The position numbers were made by a program, and so were the translations under genes. 64,000 nucleotides of DNA, taken from assembly GCA_022845955.1 (NCBI GenBank), contig AP025576.1, forward strand, positions 3,038,001 to 3,102,000, read 5' to 3'. The notes beneath the pieces are model-generated. The model made no database searches. It saw only the letters and a list, made by a program, of their open reading frames with translations, and had not been told where the DNA came from. Origin of the DNA: Lachnospiraceae bacterium (lineage in GTDB: Bacteria > Bacillota > Clostridia > Lachnospirales > Lachnospiraceae). Positions within the stretch are counted from its first letter, which is position 1. Every line of letters starts with the position of its first letter. This document shows, piece by piece, positions 42,017 to 51,648 of the stretch.

Positions 42017-43606
42017 ATGAAAATGACGGATAGGCTGAAATGCCTGGACAGAAAAAAGAAGATTGCCTTAGGGGTAATCCCTATACTGACACTGATGCTG
42101 TTGGGCGGTGTTATTTTTTGGCTTATGCGAAAGGACGGGCAAAACCAGGCAGGGCCGGCGGGCGGGCCGGAGATGGCGGCGGGATTTGGCGAAAATGTGA
42201 TATCGGCAAGCGGCAGTACCTCTGTAGGGATGCAGGAAGAAACCTTCGATTTGGATTACATAGAAACGGAACTGAAAATTGAGGAGGTATTCCTGTCCGG
42301 CGGTGATGAAGCGGAAGCGGGGACCCCGATTCTGAAGCTGTCGGAGGAAAGCGTGGAAGCGGCCCGGAGAGAACTGGAACAGAAAGCGGTGGAGGCAGCC
42401 CTGAATTACAGGCAGCAGCTTCTGGACAGTGAAGAGGAAACGATAACTGCAAAGCAGACCTATGATACCAGTGTTACAAATGGGAAATATGCTTCTTATA
42501 CCTATGAAGAATCCCTGAAGGAGTATGCGGATAAAATCAGTGATCTGCAGGAACAGGTGGAAGAAGCACAGGAGCTGGTGGACGAATATACCGACTCCGT
42601 GGAAAACGATTATTATTATACCTATTATGAAGTGGCTGAAAAAAAGGAGGAATTTGAAAAAAGCTTTTCCGCCCTGATGCAGCTTTATGAAGAATGGGAT
42701 GTGGCGGGGCTGGAGGATCATTACAGAACCGTTTCGGGAAGTGCGGGAAACAGCGCTTCTTCATCAGACCAGTCTTCTTCCGGCCAGTCCGCTGCTTCCG
42801 GGCAGCAGGTATCCGGCGGGGGGCAGATGGGAGGAGGGAATAACCCTGCCTCGGAAAATAACTACACCAAGCTTACGGTATACAATATGCTGGATGAAGA
42901 GGTCCAGGAAAATGAGAAGCTATATGACCAGGCCGTAGAAGAGTATGAAGCCGCAAAGAAAAAAGCGGCAAGCTCCCTGTCCCAGGCGCAGACGAACCTC
43001 AAGCTGCTTAACACCCAGCTGGAGGAAGCACAGATTGCATACGATAAACAGCAGGTCAGCAGTCAGAGCGATTATGATGCCGCAGCCGCAGAGAGCAGTT
43101 CGGCGCAGGAGGTCTATGAAGCCGAACTGAGCCGGATAGAGGAAGAGACCAGTGTGGCTTTGAATGAAAAAGAAGAAGCGGAGGAAAACCTTCAGGAATT
43201 TGAAGAACAAATAGGGGATGGTTATTTGTACACACAGAATGCCGGGACCATTATGATGGTGGGAGTAAGAAAGGAATCCGCACTTTCCGGGAGCAGTATG
43301 GTGCTTGCCTACAGCAACCCGGAATCCGTAACCGTGACAGCATCCGTAGATCAGTCATCGATTGCATCCATTGCCATCGGTGAAAGCGCTGTGGTGGAAA
43401 TTTCCGATTATGGTACCTTTCAGGGAAGAGTGGGGAAAATCAATCCCGTTTCCCAGTCCGACAGCAAATCCAGCATCTATTACTCCGTTACCATAGAACT
43501 GTCCGGAGATATAAGCGGGCTTTCCCAGAACCTGTCGGCTGCCGTATATTTCGGAATCCAGGAATCGGAAGAGGAGACTGTAAATGAAACACAAACACAG
43601 GAATAA
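42017..43606 (+). CDS. HlyD-type membrane fusion adaptor 1 (YknX-like)
   Basis: A 529-residue adaptor: membrane helix (about 16-36), short lipoyl part, long coiled-coil (about 95-210 and 280-380), second lipoyl half and beta barrel (from about 400). A Ser/Gln/Gly-rich linker (about 245-280, with GGGQMGGG) breaks the hairpin. Start 42017 follows GAGGAGGAG; ATG 41990 has no ribosome site. In gram-positives such adaptors work with a MacB-type permease and ATPase, as in Bacillus YknXYZ. Overlaps adaptor 2 by 23 nt. Confidence 0.85.
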   Translation: MKMTDRLKCLDRKKKIALGVIPILTLMLLGGVIFWLMRKDGQNQAGPAGGPEMAAGFGENVISASGSTSVGMQEETFDLDYIETELKIEEVFLSGGDEAEAGTPILKLSEESVEAARRELEQKAVEAALNYRQQLLDSEEETITAKQTYDTSVTNGKYASYTYEESLKEYADKISDLQEQVEEAQELVDEYTDSVENDYYYTYYEVAEKKEEFEKSFSALMQLYEEWDVAGLEDHYRTVSGSAGNSASSSDQSSSGQSAASGQQVSGGGQMGGGNNPASENNYTKLTVYNMLDEEVQENEKLYDQAVEEYEAAKKKAASSLSQAQTNLKLLNTQLEEAQIAYDKQQVSSQSDYDAAAAESSSAQEVYEAELSRIEEETSVALNEKEEAEENLQEFEEQIGDGYLYTQNAGTIMMVGVRKESALSGSSMVLAYSNPESVTVTASVDQSSIASIAIGESAVVEISDYGTFQGRVGKINPVSQSDSKSSIYYSVTIELSGDISGLSQNLSAAVYFGIQESEEETVNETQTQE

Positions 43607-45368
43607 AAAAGTTGTCGTAAAGCTGGTTCTGGCCGGAACCGCATTTCTTGCGCTGGCCGCGGTATGCGTCTATACGGTTTTCATACGCCCGAACCTTACC
43701 GCAGAAACCGTAATTTATATGGAAAGCCAGGTACAATCCGGCAGTCTTGTCCAGGGAATCATAGAGAGCGGAAGTATAACGCTTCAGGAAAGCTATATCC
43801 GCTATGATCTGGATATTAATTATTCGGAAGATGAGGAAGAGGACGACGAGGAGGAAGAAGCGAGCCGTTATCTGCAGATAGAGGAGGTATATGCCGTACA
43901 GGGCCAGCGTATGCAGGAAGGGGATCCGCTGTTTAAGCTTTCCCAGGACAGTATTGCTGCGGTAAGGCGGAAGCTGCAGAAAGCCAAATCGGAGGCACAG
44001 CTGGATCTGGCTGATGCCAGAAGTGAATACAGTTCCCAGGCCAGAAGTGCCAAGAGCACCTACAGCACTTCCAAAGCGGAAGCGGATACCGCGTCCCGTA
44101 CCTATGAGACTTCTGTAAACCGCCTGCAGCAGGAAATAGAATTACTTTATGGGGATATCCAGGTATTGGAGGCGGAAATCAATGATTATAACGAAAAGCT
44201 GACAGATGAGGATACCCTGGAGGAATACAGTGACTTGAAATACGCTTATGAAAAAGCGGAGAAGAAACTGGAAGAAACGGATGCCTCCAGTGTTGCCGCC
44301 TACACCGCTAATTATTCCAGCTTTCAGAGTGCAAAAACAGCGTTTGAAGCATTGGACGATACCCTGCAGGGCTATCGGGACAGTATAGAAGAAAACCAGG
44401 AGCAGATTCTGGAAAAACTGGAGCAGATAAATACCTCCCAGAGCAGCCTTGCCCAGGAAGAAATGACCGCGCAGCAGACCTATGACAGCGCGGTGCTGGG
44501 AGGAAACCTGGCGGGGGATATCTATGGCTATACCCTGGATTCCCTCCAGGATACCGTGGATGAGGTGCAGGCGGCTGTGGATGAGGCCGGGGAACTGCTG
44601 GAGGAGTTCGAAGCCTTTGTGGGGGACGACGGGATCCTTTATGCGGATGGAACCGGCCTGGTTACGGATATTGCTTATGAAGCCGGCGATAAGCTGATGA
44701 ATACAGGGGTCATGCTCTCCTATGCGGCCCGGGATGCCTATACCATAACCATTGATGTATCGGAAGAGGACATTTCCTATATCAAGGTAGGTGACACGGT
44801 AGATATTATATGCAATGCCTATCCGGATGAAACGTACGAGGGGACAGTGGCAGCGGTAACCACTTCCGCGGACAGCGGCTATTCATCCACAGTCAACTAC
44901 CCGGTAACCATACAGGTAGAGGGGGATACCGGCAAGCTGTACGGAGGAATGACGGCGGATATTACCTTTGTCACGGACAGCGTGGAAGACGTACTCTATA
45001 TTTCGGCAAAAGCAGTTGTCACGGCAGAAGATGGAAGTACCGGTGTTTATGTGAAAAACAGCGAAGGGGAAATGGAACTAAAGCCGGTGGAAACCGGATT
45101 TTCCAATGGCTCCGAGGTGGAAATAACAAGCGGTCTGTCAGAAGGAGATACGGTTTACATTGCCAGTACAGTGAGTGCGGGACAGAACGAAGAAAGCCTG
45201 AAGCAGTCCGGATCCGGCCGGACGGATGGAAATGCGGGAAGCGTGCCGGAGGGAGAAGAAAGCGGGCTGCAGGGATTTCCGGCCGGCATGGAGGCGCCGG
45301 GGAGTAATTCCCTGGGAAATTCCCCGCAGGGGGGCGCTCCGGATTTCAGCGGCCCGGGAATGCCATAA
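43584..45368 (+). CDS. HlyD-type membrane fusion adaptor 2
   Basis: A 594-residue adaptor: helix 9-30, an acidic stretch (SEDEEEDDEEEEAS, about 78-92), coiled-coil hairpin (about 120-330), lipoyl and barrel domains (from 345) and a Gly/Pro/Ser-rich C-terminal tail of about 60 residues ending SGPGMP. Paralogue of its two neighbours. GAGGAG precedes the ATG. Confidence 0.85.
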   Translation: MKHKHRNKKVVVKLVLAGTAFLALAAVCVYTVFIRPNLTAETVIYMESQVQSGSLVQGIIESGSITLQESYIRYDLDINYSEDEEEDDEEEEASRYLQIEEVYAVQGQRMQEGDPLFKLSQDSIAAVRRKLQKAKSEAQLDLADARSEYSSQARSAKSTYSTSKAEADTASRTYETSVNRLQQEIELLYGDIQVLEAEINDYNEKLTDEDTLEEYSDLKYAYEKAEKKLEETDASSVAAYTANYSSFQSAKTAFEALDDTLQGYRDSIEENQEQILEKLEQINTSQSSLAQEEMTAQQTYDSAVLGGNLAGDIYGYTLDSLQDTVDEVQAAVDEAGELLEEFEAFVGDDGILYADGTGLVTDIAYEAGDKLMNTGVMLSYAARDAYTITIDVSEEDISYIKVGDTVDIICNAYPDETYEGTVAAVTTSADSGYSSTVNYPVTIQVEGDTGKLYGGMTADITFVTDSVEDVLYISAKAVVTAEDGSTGVYVKNSEGEMELKPVETGFSNGSEVEITSGLSEGDTVYIASTVSAGQNEESLKQSGSGRTDGNAGSVPEGEESGLQGFPAGMEAPGSNSLGNSPQGGAPDFSGPGMP

Positions 45369-45383
45369 GGGAGGAGGACATAT

Positions 45384-47039
45384 ATGAAGAAGATAAATAA
45401 GAACACGCTATGGATTGGATCCGGCCTCTGCCTGGTATTGGCTCTTGGCTGCGGAATCGGTTATTGGGTAGCATCCGGTGATGACGAGATCACCTACCGG
45501 GAAGTCCTGGTGGAATATGGAGAACTGACCGTAGGGCTGGAAGAAAGCGGCAATGTGACGGTGGGGACAACGGAACAGACCTTTGATCTGGATCTGAGTG
45601 CATATACAGGAGGAAGCACAGACAGCTTTTCCTGGGGACAGGGCGGAAATATTTTTCAGGGGATGGGAGGAAACAGCAGTTCCGGCTCCCCTTCCTCCTC
45701 TTCCTCTTCCCGGAATCTGGTGGTGGAAGAGGTGCTTATAAAGGAAGGACAGGAGATTACAAAGGGGGATCCGGTTTACCGGATTACGGAAGAGAGTATC
45801 CATACTATACGGGAAGAGCTGCGCAGCGATGTCTCTGATGCGGAGGTTACTCTGGCAAAGACCGGCACCCAGAAACAGATGACGGAACTGGAAGCCAGGC
45901 AGGATTATGAAACCAATGTGGCCTATGGGACCCTTGCGGATGCGGAATACCAGAATGCGGTGACAGCGCTTGCCGATGCCGTTGCGGATAAGGAAGAGCA
46001 GATCGCGGATAGCAGGGAAGAACTGGAGGAGCTGAATACCCTTCTGGCGGAAAAGCAGGCCGATCTGGAAATGGAGAAAAAGGTTCTGGAAAATGGGGAA
46101 TATGTGGTGGACACTACGGAAATCGTTTCCGATGCCTATGGATGGATCACGGCGGAAAACGCCAGGGAAGAGGCGGCGGCAGTGGTGGAGGAGCTGGAAG
46201 CTACGATAGAGGAAACCACGGACTCTATCCGGGATAAGGAGAAGGAACTGGCGGAACTGGAAGAAAGCCTTACAGGCGCTAAACGGGATCTGGAGCTGGG
46301 GCAGATAGAAGCCCAGGCCCAGCTGGATAAGCGGAACCTGGCATACCAGACAGCAACAGAGGCTTATAATGTGAGTGTGGAACGCAGCGATTTCGATGCG
46401 CAGACAGCCCAAGCGGACTATGACGATGCAAAGGGCAAGCTGGATGAATTCGATGGTTATCTTTCCGATAATGTGATTGCGTCCGGCTACAGCGGCGTTG
46501 TTACGGAGGTCTCCCTGGAAGCAGGGGATACGGTGAACGCAGGGAATACGCTGTTGATTCTGAATGATTATGATGAGGTTACCGTAACGGTTTCTGTTGA
46601 GGAATCGGAACTTGCCAATATCAGGGAAGGGGATTCCGTGAATGTTTCCATCGCTTCCTATCCGGATGACGAATTTACCGGGGTTGTGGAGGATATCGGC
46701 GAATCCGCCTATAACAGCTCCACCGGGACCACCTATGTGGAAATCAGTGTGAAGCTGGGAGGAGAAACATCCAAGCTTTACGAGGGGATGACGGCACAAA
46801 TCACATTTATAACGAAAGAAACGGAAACCGTAACCTATGTATCCAACCGGGCCATAATCCGGGAAAATGGGAAATCTTATGTAAAACGCAGATTACCCGC
46901 GTCCGAAAAGGAGCCGGACGGCGCCATTATCAAACAGGAGGTAACCACGGGATTCTCAGATGGTATTAACGTGGAAATCAAGGAAGGACTTTCCGAGGGA
47001 GATACGGTCCTGATAGAAAGTAAGGTGAGCGATTCATGA
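45384..47039 (+). CDS. HlyD-type membrane fusion adaptor 3
   Basis: A 551-residue adaptor: helix 10-30, Gly/Ser-rich linker (72-112), coiled coil (about 130-330), then lipoyl and barrel domains (SGVVTEVSLEAGDTVNAG; VEESELANIREGDSV). AGGGAGGAGG precedes the ATG. Overlaps the permease gene by ATGA. The linker near the lipoyl half is unlike the positions in adaptors 1 and 2. Confidence 0.85.
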   Translation: MKKINKNTLWIGSGLCLVLALGCGIGYWVASGDDEITYREVLVEYGELTVGLEESGNVTVGTTEQTFDLDLSAYTGGSTDSFSWGQGGNIFQGMGGNSSSGSPSSSSSSRNLVVEEVLIKEGQEITKGDPVYRITEESIHTIREELRSDVSDAEVTLAKTGTQKQMTELEARQDYETNVAYGTLADAEYQNAVTALADAVADKEEQIADSREELEELNTLLAEKQADLEMEKKVLENGEYVVDTTEIVSDAYGWITAENAREEAAAVVEELEATIEETTDSIRDKEKELAELEESLTGAKRDLELGQIEAQAQLDKRNLAYQTATEAYNVSVERSDFDAQTAQADYDDAKGKLDEFDGYLSDNVIASGYSGVVTEVSLEAGDTVNAGNTLLILNDYDEVTVTVSVEESELANIREGDSVNVSIASYPDDEFTGVVEDIGESAYNSSTGTTYVEISVKLGGETSKLYEGMTAQITFITKETETVTYVSNRAIIRENGKSYVKRRLPASEKEPDGAIIKQEVTTGFSDGINVEIKEGLSEGDTVLIESKVSDS

Positions 47040-48364
47040 AAGTGACAGAAATACTGCGGCTCGTCTGGCTGAATTTATCGGCTAACAAATCTAAGGTCAT
47101 TCTTACCTCAACAGGAATTATTGTAGGCGCAGCCACCATTATGCTGGTAATTGCCATTGGGACAGGAGGAAAGGAAGAGGTTGCGGAACAGTTTAAAAAC
47201 CTGAATGCCGGCGCTATTGATATTTCCTATGAATACCAGGGAAACAGCGGGGGCGGAATGCCCGGAGGAGGCGGCGCAGGAATGCCCGGCGGGGGAGGCG
47301 GGGGAATGCCCGGCGGCGGTTTCGCAGGAGGAGGCGGTTTCAGCTTCGGAGGCGGCATGTTCATGATGGAGCAGAGTCGGAGCAATACGGAACGGATAAC
47401 CCTTTCGGAGGCCGATATGGAAGACCTGGAAACCTTTGTGCCGGGGATTGCCCAGACTACCATGAGCTTTTCTATGACATCCGCCGTGGATGGAGGAGAG
47501 CTGGAAAGCAGTATGAATTACACGATAGCGGGCGTACAGAGCAATTATGCGGGTATCAGCAATCTGCAAATGGCTTTGGGCGATTTCCTTACAGACGACA
47601 ACAATACCTATAAGGAAAAAGTCTGTGTCCTGGGATACAATGTGGCAAAAGCGGTATTCGGAAGCGTATATGATGCGTATGACGGCACGGTTTATATTGA
47701 TAACCGGCCCTATCAGGTGAGCGGGATCATCAGCGAGATGGGAACCGTAGCGTCCGGAATCAGTCCGGATGACGCCATATTCATTCCTTATAATACCGGG
47801 GTTAAATATTTATCCAGCACCAGTGTCAGTCCCACCATAACGGTTATAGCTGAGAATGTAAATGATGTGGATACGGTAATAACCAACATAGAACAGGTGC
47901 TGGCGGAAAGCTATCCCAACGCGGAATTCACAATTTCCGATGCAGGAAGTAAAATGGAGGCGGCGTCCAAATCCAATGATACGCTGACCATGCTGCTCAT
48001 CTGTATGGCGGTAATCGTATTTATTGTAGGCGGCCTTGGTATCATGAACGTCCTGTTTGTTTCCGTAAAGGAAAGGACGAATGAGATCGGCATCCTGAAA
48101 GCTATCGGCTGCTGTAAAAAGGATATCCTGGTGGAATTTTTGATGGAGGCCAGCTGTATCAGCCTGGTGGGAGCGGTTTTGGGAGTCATGCTGGCACTTG
48201 GGATAACACCTGCTCTGGAATATTTCGGTGTGAGAGTGGAGCTTTCCGTTCTGGGTGCGGTGCTGTCCCTTATATTCGGGGTCCTTACCGGTACGGTCTT
48301 TGGGTTCTATCCGGCTTACCAGGCATCCAATCTGATTCCGGTAGTGGCTCTTAACCATGAATAG
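47036..48364 (+). CDS. MacB-type ABC permease with Gly/Met/Pro insert
   Basis: A 442-residue FtsX-fold permease: helix near 16-38, extracytoplasmic MacB-type domain (about 60-310) and three C-terminal helices (from about 325; VKERTNEIGILKAIGC). The extracytoplasmic domain begins with an insert of about 45 residues made of GGGMPGGG-type units (about 68-112). The ATPase is separate, encoded two genes on. Works with the adaptors upstream; substrate unknown. Confidence 0.9.
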   Translation: MKVTEILRLVWLNLSANKSKVILTSTGIIVGAATIMLVIAIGTGGKEEVAEQFKNLNAGAIDISYEYQGNSGGGMPGGGGAGMPGGGGGGMPGGGFAGGGGFSFGGGMFMMEQSRSNTERITLSEADMEDLETFVPGIAQTTMSFSMTSAVDGGELESSMNYTIAGVQSNYAGISNLQMALGDFLTDDNNTYKEKVCVLGYNVAKAVFGSVYDAYDGTVYIDNRPYQVSGIISEMGTVASGISPDDAIFIPYNTGVKYLSSTSVSPTITVIAENVNDVDTVITNIEQVLAESYPNAEFTISDAGSKMEAASKSNDTLTMLLICMAVIVFIVGGLGIMNVLFVSVKERTNEIGILKAIGCCKKDILVEFLMEASCISLVGAVLGVMLALGITPALEYFGVRVELSVLGAVLSLIFGVLTGTVFGFYPAYQASNLIPVVALNHE

Positions 48365-48377
48365 AGGAGGGAAACAG

Positions 48378-48953
48378 ATGGAGCAGAAAAAGGGCAAAAA
48401 GAAGAAAAAAGGGAAAAAGAGGATCGTTATTGGTGCGGTATTCTTCTGCCTTATCACAGCCGCCGGAGGGGCTCTTTTCTGGCAGAAGCAGGAAGCGGAT
48501 GCTTCGGAAAGCGAAACTGTGATCGCCGCAGGGGAAAAAGAAGAAATCATGTATGCCCGGATCGACAGCATTGTGGGAAATGAGCTGGAGCTTTCCCTGG
48601 CGGAACAAGCGGCAGCGGATACCGGGGAAAAAGAAAGCGGCCCGGATGGGGCGGCCCGGAAAGAAGAAAGCGGCATGCCGGAAGCCGGCGTACAGCCCCC
48701 AGCCTTCGGGCAGGATAGCATGGCAGCGGGAAACCAGCCTGCCGGCTTCCCGGAAGATATAGGAGGAGCCATGAACGCGGCTGCCTATACGCTCACGGGA
48801 GAAACCAAAAGCCTTGAGGTACCGGTAGGTACACAAGTGATTACCAAGCTGGGGGTGGCCACTACTTTTTCCCGGCTGTCCTCCGGTAATATCATCGCTG
48901 TTTTACTGGAAGAAGGAACCGATAATATTCTGAAAATATGGATTGTATCATAG
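48378..48953 (+). CDS. Anchored accessory protein of the exporter
   Basis: A 191-residue protein: very basic start (KKGKKKKKGKKR), one membrane helix (about 15-34), a Gly/Met/Pro/Ala-rich middle (about 85-130) and a C-terminal beta-like segment. I do not recognise the family. Start follows GAGGAGGGA. Its position between permease and ATPase implies a part in the exporter. Confidence 0.75.
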   Translation: MEQKKGKKKKKGKKRIVIGAVFFCLITAAGGALFWQKQEADASESETVIAAGEKEEIMYARIDSIVGNELELSLAEQAAADTGEKESGPDGAARKEESGMPEAGVQPPAFGQDSMAAGNQPAGFPEDIGGAMNAAAYTLTGETKSLEVPVGTQVITKLGVATTFSRLSSGNIIAVLLEEGTDNILKIWIVS

Positions 48954-49002
48954 CGTGTACGCAAGGAAGCGTAAAGCAGCAGATACATGGCAGGGAGCCT
49001 AA

Positions 49003-49707
49003 ATGGAAAAAGACAGGGAATTCATGATTTTAATAAACAATATCAACAAAGGCTACATGCTGGGAGAAGAAAAAGTGCCGGTTCTGAAGAATGTATGCTT
49101 TCAGGTGAAGAAAGGGGAGTTTGTGGCAATACTCGGTCCCTCCGGATCGGGAAAAACAACGCTCATGAACATTATCGGCTGTATGGATATCGCCGATTCC
49201 GGGGAATATTACCTGGACGGAAATGCCATCCACGAAATGGAAGAGAGTGAATTAAACGATGTAAGAAACAAAGAAATCGGGTTTATTTTCCAGAATTATC
49301 AGCTGATACCCACTTATAATATTCTCCAGAATATCATAATGCCCCTGGTGGTAAGGGGGATGTCCTCCGGCGAAGCGGAAGAAAAGTGTATGGATACCAT
49401 CCGCCTTTTAGGGCTGGATCACAGGCTGCGCCATAAGCCCTCCGAACTGTCCGGAGGGCAGAAGCAGCGTGTCTCCATTGCCAGAGCCCTGGTGGGAGAA
49501 CCCGCCATCCTTCTGGCGGATGAACCTACGGGCGCCCTGGACAGTGTAAGCGGACAGGAAGTGCTGAAGCTGTTCGGAAAGCTGAATGCTATGGGGCATA
49601 CCATTGTCATGATTACCCATGACCTGAACGTAGCCAAAGCGGCAGGGCGTATCGTGCACATTATTGACGGGGAACTGAGCGAGGAGGAAAGCCGGGAGGG
49701 GGAATGA
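49003..49707 (+). CDS. ABC transporter ATPase, MacB/LolD family
   Basis: ATPase of 234 residues: Walker A GPSGSGKTT, Q-loop FIFQNYQLIPT, signature LSGGQKQR, Walker [13 protein letters not shown], His switch MITHD. Drives the MacB-type permease upstream. A second possible start (49024) is also preceded by AGGGA. No obvious terminator follows. Confidence 0.92.
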   Translation: MEKDREFMILINNINKGYMLGEEKVPVLKNVCFQVKKGEFVAILGPSGSGKTTLMNIIGCMDIADSGEYYLDGNAIHEMEESELNDVRNKEIGFIFQNYQLIPTYNILQNIIMPLVVRGMSSGEAEEKCMDTIRLLGLDHRLRHKPSELSGGQKQRVSIARALVGEPAILLADEPTGALDSVSGQEVLKLFGKLNAMGHTIVMITHDLNVAKAAGRIVHIIDGELSEEESREGE

Positions 49708-49744
49708 GAACCCGGGCAGGTGAAAACACGGGGAGCAAATTTCG

Positions 49745-49773
49745 TTTACTTCACAGGGATTATCCTTTATAAT
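49745..49773 (+). promoter_or_regulatory. Promoter of the peptidoglycan-binding protein gene
   Basis: TTTACT (49745-49750), 17-bp spacer, TATAAT (49768-49773). Confidence 0.6.
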
Positions 49774-49798
49774 TAGGTACAAGAGGAGGACTTGGCCT

Positions 49799-50452
49799 AT
49801 GAATAAAAAGATAGTTCTGACATGTCTGGCAGCAGGCATTCTTATGTGTATGCTGCCGGCCCAAAAGGTAAACGCGGCAGAGAACCAGACTGCGGAGGAT
49901 TATTATTATCAGCTGCTTATAAGCGGGTCGTATCCTTATAATACGCCGGCGAATACAGGAAATGCAGGAGCCGGTGTTCCGGTTATGCCGGCAGGGGGAT
50001 GGGAGCAAATGGTATCGCTGGCGAACCAGCAGCTGACACAGGCTGTGGCGCGGCAGCAGGCTTTGGAGGCCACCCGCCAGAATCTGGACGGACAGCTTCA
50101 GGCGGCGGCCCAGGCGGTAGTTCAGGCCCAGGCGGCTTTGACGGCGGCCCAGCAGGCCTATGCATCCGCGCTTCAGGCAGCGGCCTACAGCCAGCAGGCG
50201 GCGCTTTTAAACCAGCAGGCCGCACTTGGCAATCCGGGTGCGGGAAATACGCAGCTGACGGCAGCGGCCCTGCCGGCGGAAACGATTCTGCAGGTACAGA
50301 ATCTGCTCACTTTTTATGGCTGCGCCTGCAGCCCTACCGGGGTGTACGATGTTCAGACACAGACGGCCCTGATTGCGTTCCAGACTAAATATGGGCTTGT
50401 GGTGGACGGTACGATCAATGCCCAGGTTTTACAGCTGTTCGGATTAGGATAG
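49799..50452 (+). CDS. Secreted peptidoglycan-binding protein
   Basis: A 217-residue protein: signal peptide (1-26, cut near KVNA-AE), Gln/Ala-rich alpha-helical stretch (about 65-140) and a C-terminal PG_binding_1 domain (about 158-217; VQNLLTFYGC, GVYDVQTQTALIAFQ). No enzyme domain is present. Likely a cell-wall structural or coat-associated protein. AGAGGAGG precedes the ATG. Confidence 0.85.
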   Translation: MNKKIVLTCLAAGILMCMLPAQKVNAAENQTAEDYYYQLLISGSYPYNTPANTGNAGAGVPVMPAGGWEQMVSLANQQLTQAVARQQALEATRQNLDGQLQAAAQAVVQAQAALTAAQQAYASALQAAAYSQQAALLNQQAALGNPGAGNTQLTAAALPAETILQVQNLLTFYGCACSPTGVYDVQTQTALIAFQTKYGLVVDGTINAQVLQLFGLG

Positions 50453-50467
50453 AAAGAAGGAGCCAAA

Positions 50468-50513
50468 AAGAGCGTAAGCTGTCCGGTTGAACCGGAAGCT
50501 TGCGCTCTTCTTG
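50468..50513. terminator. Terminator shared by two convergent units
   Basis: Stem AAGAGCGTAAGCT (50468-50480) / AGCTTGCGCTCTT (50497-50509), with an inner CCGGTT/AACCGG hairpin. On the minus strand it ends in TTTTT, so it serves best the potABCD operon. Confidence 0.75.
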
Positions 50514-50551
50514 GTTTCTGTTCTTTGGATGCCCGGGGCAGCCGGGCGGGA

Positions 50552-51613
50552 TCAGCTGGATTTCACTTCCTTCCACAGCTCATTATAAAGGGAATCCGCA
50601 TCATCTCCCAGATAAGTAAAGGTCTCCAGATTATGGTATTCGCTCAGATTGGGGAAGGCAATTTTGGAATTCCGGATGTCTTCGTCCTCAATCAAATCCC
50701 TGGCGGCATCGTTGGGAGTGGAGTAGGTGATATACTCAAAATTTTTCAGGGCAATATCGGGGCGGCACATAAAATCAATGAATTTCTCTGCATTTTCCAT
50801 ATTGGGAGCATCTTTGGTAATTACCCAGGAATCGATCCAGACATTGGTGCCTTCCTTGGGAACCACATATTCCAGATCCGGGTTTTCCCTTTGTGTATAA
50901 ATTGCTTCACCGGAATAAATAACGCCGATAGCAGCCTCATTGCCAATCATTTTATCCCTGACCTGATCGATGACATAGGCCTGTACAAGGGGTTTCTGGG
51001 CAATGAGGGAATCTCTTGCCGTATTCAGCTCATCCGGATTGGTGGAATTCATGGAATAGCCGTTCAGCTTCAGGGCTACCATGAACGCATCGCGTACGGA
51101 ATCCTGCATCAGAATATTGTCCTGATACTTTTCATCCCATAGAATGGCCCAGCTGTCTACCGGATCCTCCACCATGGTTTTGTTGTACAGGATACCTACG
51201 GTTCCCCAGCAATAGGGCACGGAATATTTATTTTCCGGGTCAAACTGGCGGGACTGTTCCCAGTATTGTTCCCCAATATTTTTTTTCGCATTGGGAATGT
51301 TGTCAAAATTCAGTTCTGCCAGCAGGCCGTTTTCAATCATCTTCTGAATCATGTAATCGGACGGGCAGACCACATCATATTTGGAAGCACCTGCTTCTAT
51401 TTTAGGATACATGATTTCATTGGTTTCGAATTCATCATAGATGACCTTTATCCCTGTTTCCTCTTCAAACATGGTGATGGTATCCGGATCGATATACTCG
51501 CCCCAGTTATAGACCACCACCTCCCCGCCGTCGGCGGCGGAAGCAGAACCGCAGGCTGTAAGGGGAAAAACAGCCAGAGACAGCGCCAACAATAACGATA
51601 GACCTTTTTTCAT
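50552..51613 (-). CDS. potD: Polyamine ABC transporter, binding lipoprotein
   Basis: A 353-residue lipoprotein: lipobox LTAC near residues 18-21, then a PotD-type substrate-binding fold (VYNWGEYIDPDTITMFEEET, GAIYSGEA-like segment, WVITKDAPN). Captures spermidine/putrescine. Last gene of the operon. Confidence 0.92.
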   Translation of the reverse strand: MKKGLSLLLALSLAVFPLTACGSASAADGGEVVVYNWGEYIDPDTITMFEEETGIKVIYDEFETNEIMYPKIEAGASKYDVVCPSDYMIQKMIENGLLAELNFDNIPNAKKNIGEQYWEQSRQFDPENKYSVPYCWGTVGILYNKTMVEDPVDSWAILWDEKYQDNILMQDSVRDAFMVALKLNGYSMNSTNPDELNTARDSLIAQKPLVQAYVIDQVRDKMIGNEAAIGVIYSGEAIYTQRENPDLEYVVPKEGTNVWIDSWVITKDAPNMENAEKFIDFMCRPDIALKNFEYITYSTPNDAARDLIEDEDIRNSKIAFPNLSEYHNLETFTYLGDDADSLYNELWKEVKSS

Positions 51614-51648
51614 TTGCTTTCCTCCTGGTACGGAACCTCAGACGGTTC

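Noticed and set aside
45408..46799. A 463-codon minus-strand frame
   Set aside because: Antisense shadow of the third HlyD-type adaptor, without any recognisable domain.
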